NCBI GenBank assembly: GCA_947625005.1 | Contig: CANQNA010000091.1 | Span: 1-5,856 of the forward strand | Length of the DNA: 5,856 nucleotides | From: an uncultured Bacilli bacterium | Lineage (GTDB): Bacteria; Bacillota_I; Bacilli_A; RF39; UBA660 | Direction: 5' to 3' | Translations under genes and position numbers: made by a program | The notes under the pieces: generated by a model | Databases searched by the model: none | Told to the model about the DNA's origin: nothing | Seen by the model: only the letters and a program-made list of their open reading frames with translations | In this document: positions 5,118 through 5,856 of the stretch, one piece after another | How the letters are laid out: each line of letters starts with the position of its first letter | Position numbering within the stretch: the first letter of the stretch is position 1

Positions 5118-5856
5118 ATGAAAAAAAATACTTATAATGTAGAAACTAAAAAGAAAAGTACAAGTAAAGTTAGTAAAGCAAAAAACAAAATATCAAACAT
5201 GGCTAAATCTAATGAAAAGTTAAATAAAGTTAGTAATATAGCCAAAAAGAAAAAAGCGGAAATTGGAAATGAAGTGGGCAAATTAAAACAAAAATATAAA
5301 AAAAGCTCTTTAGCTCAAAAAATATTAATTTTATTTATGCTATTCATTACCGGAATTTTAGTAATTGGACTATTATTTGCTTTATTTATTATTATAAGTG
5401 CTCCTAATTTTGAAAAAGAAAAAGCAAAACTTTATAGTAAAAACTCTACTGTAGTTTTTGATAAAGATGGAAACCAAGTAGCTAGACTTGGTACAGAAAA
5501 TCGAGAAATAGTAACTTATGATGATTTACCTCAAGTTTTAATTGATGCCATTATTGCTACAGAAGATTCAAGATTTTTTCAACATGATGGTATTGATTTA
5601 GCAAGATTTAGTAAAGCTACTTTTGGTCAACTTTTAGGTCAAAGTGATGCTGGTGGAGGATCTACTTTAACCATGCAAGTTGCTAAAAAAGCTTTTACTA
5701 GTTCTGTTGATACAGGAATACGAGGAATTATTCGTAAATTTACAGATATTTATTTAGCAGTATTTAAAATAGAAACAAAATACACTAAAGAACAAATTAT
5801 TGAATTTTATGTCAATATTCCTTATTTAGGTGGAGGAACTTACGGTGTACAACAAG
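5118..5856 (+). CDS. ponA: Class A penicillin-binding protein (PBP1/PonA type), N-terminal part (3' end outside window)
   Basis: This bifunctional peptidoglycan synthase polymerises lipid II (GT51 transglycosylase) and cross-links it (transpeptidase, beyond the window), anchored in the membrane and facing outward. The 246 visible residues show a very basic cytoplasmic tail (1-68), one membrane segment (about 69-93, ILILFMLFITGILVIGLLFA), a linker, and the GT51 domain from about 110. Its motifs are ATEDSRFFQHDG with catalytic Glu149 (147-158), GGGSTLTMQVAKKAF (179-193), RKFTDIYLAVFKIE (206-219) and KEQIIEFYVNIPYLGGGTYGVQ (224-245). At the usual second catalytic Glu of motif 3 (RKxxE) there is Asp210. 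The start ATG is one base after the recU stop, with GGAGGA at 5108-5113 inside the recU end, so the two are cotranscribed and probably translationally coupled. The name ponA rests on family and synteny; the transpeptidase half is not visible. Confidence 0.93.
   Translation, partial: MKKNTYNVETKKKSTSKVSKAKNKISNMAKSNEKLNKVSNIAKKKKAEIGNEVGKLKQKYKKSSLAQKILILFMLFITGILVIGLLFALFIIISAPNFEKEKAKLYSKNSTVVFDKDGNQVARLGTENREIVTYDDLPQVLIDAIIATEDSRFFQHDGIDLARFSKATFGQLLGQSDAGGGSTLTMQVAKKAFTSSVDTGIRGIIRKFTDIYLAVFKIETKYTKEQIIEFYVNIPYLGGGTYGVQQ

Noticed and set aside
1..5856. tRNA, rRNA, CRISPR arrays, insertion sequences, defence systems
   Set aside because: No cloverleaf, regular spaced repeats, terminal inverted repeats or transposase or defence motifs were seen. 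The Xer protein looks like a chromosomal recombinase, not a mobile-element integrase.

Overview
The window is very AT-rich (about one quarter G+C by eye) and carries the core gene set of a walled, low-GC Gram-positive bacterium. RecU sits directly upstream of a class A penicillin-binding protein, a YvcK-WhiA pair is present, and ribosome-binding sites are strong and purine-rich. I place it in the Bacilli/Mollicutes-related Firmicutes, perhaps one of the uncultured AT-rich gut Bacilli lineages. That finer placement is a guess. A wall-less mycoplasma is unlikely because of the peptidoglycan synthase. All six complete stop codons are TAA or TAG, and both Trp codons seen are TGG.

Layout. Positions 1-682 (+) hold the C-terminal two thirds of tryptophanyl-tRNA synthetase. 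It meets a leftward cluster at a bidirectional hairpin terminator near 659-694. The leftward cluster, read from right to left, is a XerC/XerD-type tyrosine recombinase (2589-3467), YvcK (1609-2547) and WhiA (699-1607). YvcK and WhiA are tightly coupled, one base apart. To their right is a separate leftward gene for an unrecognised 296-residue protein (3518-4408). It has its own good promoter and a modest terminator. A 156-bp divergent intergenic region (4409-4564) separates it from a rightward recU (4565-5116, TTG start) and the first 246 codons of a class A PBP (5118 to the window end). The last two form the classical recU-ponA arrangement.

How the genes fit together. The set is mostly housekeeping: translation (TrpRS), chromosome dimer resolution (Xer), recombination and segregation (RecU), wall synthesis (PBP1), and coordination of envelope metabolism, division and segregation (YvcK, WhiA). 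No tRNA, rRNA, CRISPR array, IS element or defence system was found. The main points of interest are the orphan 296-residue gene, a repeated promoter layout with very short leaders, conservative Glu-to-Asp changes at catalytic positions of RecU and the PBP, a divergent YvcK, and the absence of rapZ next to yvcK.
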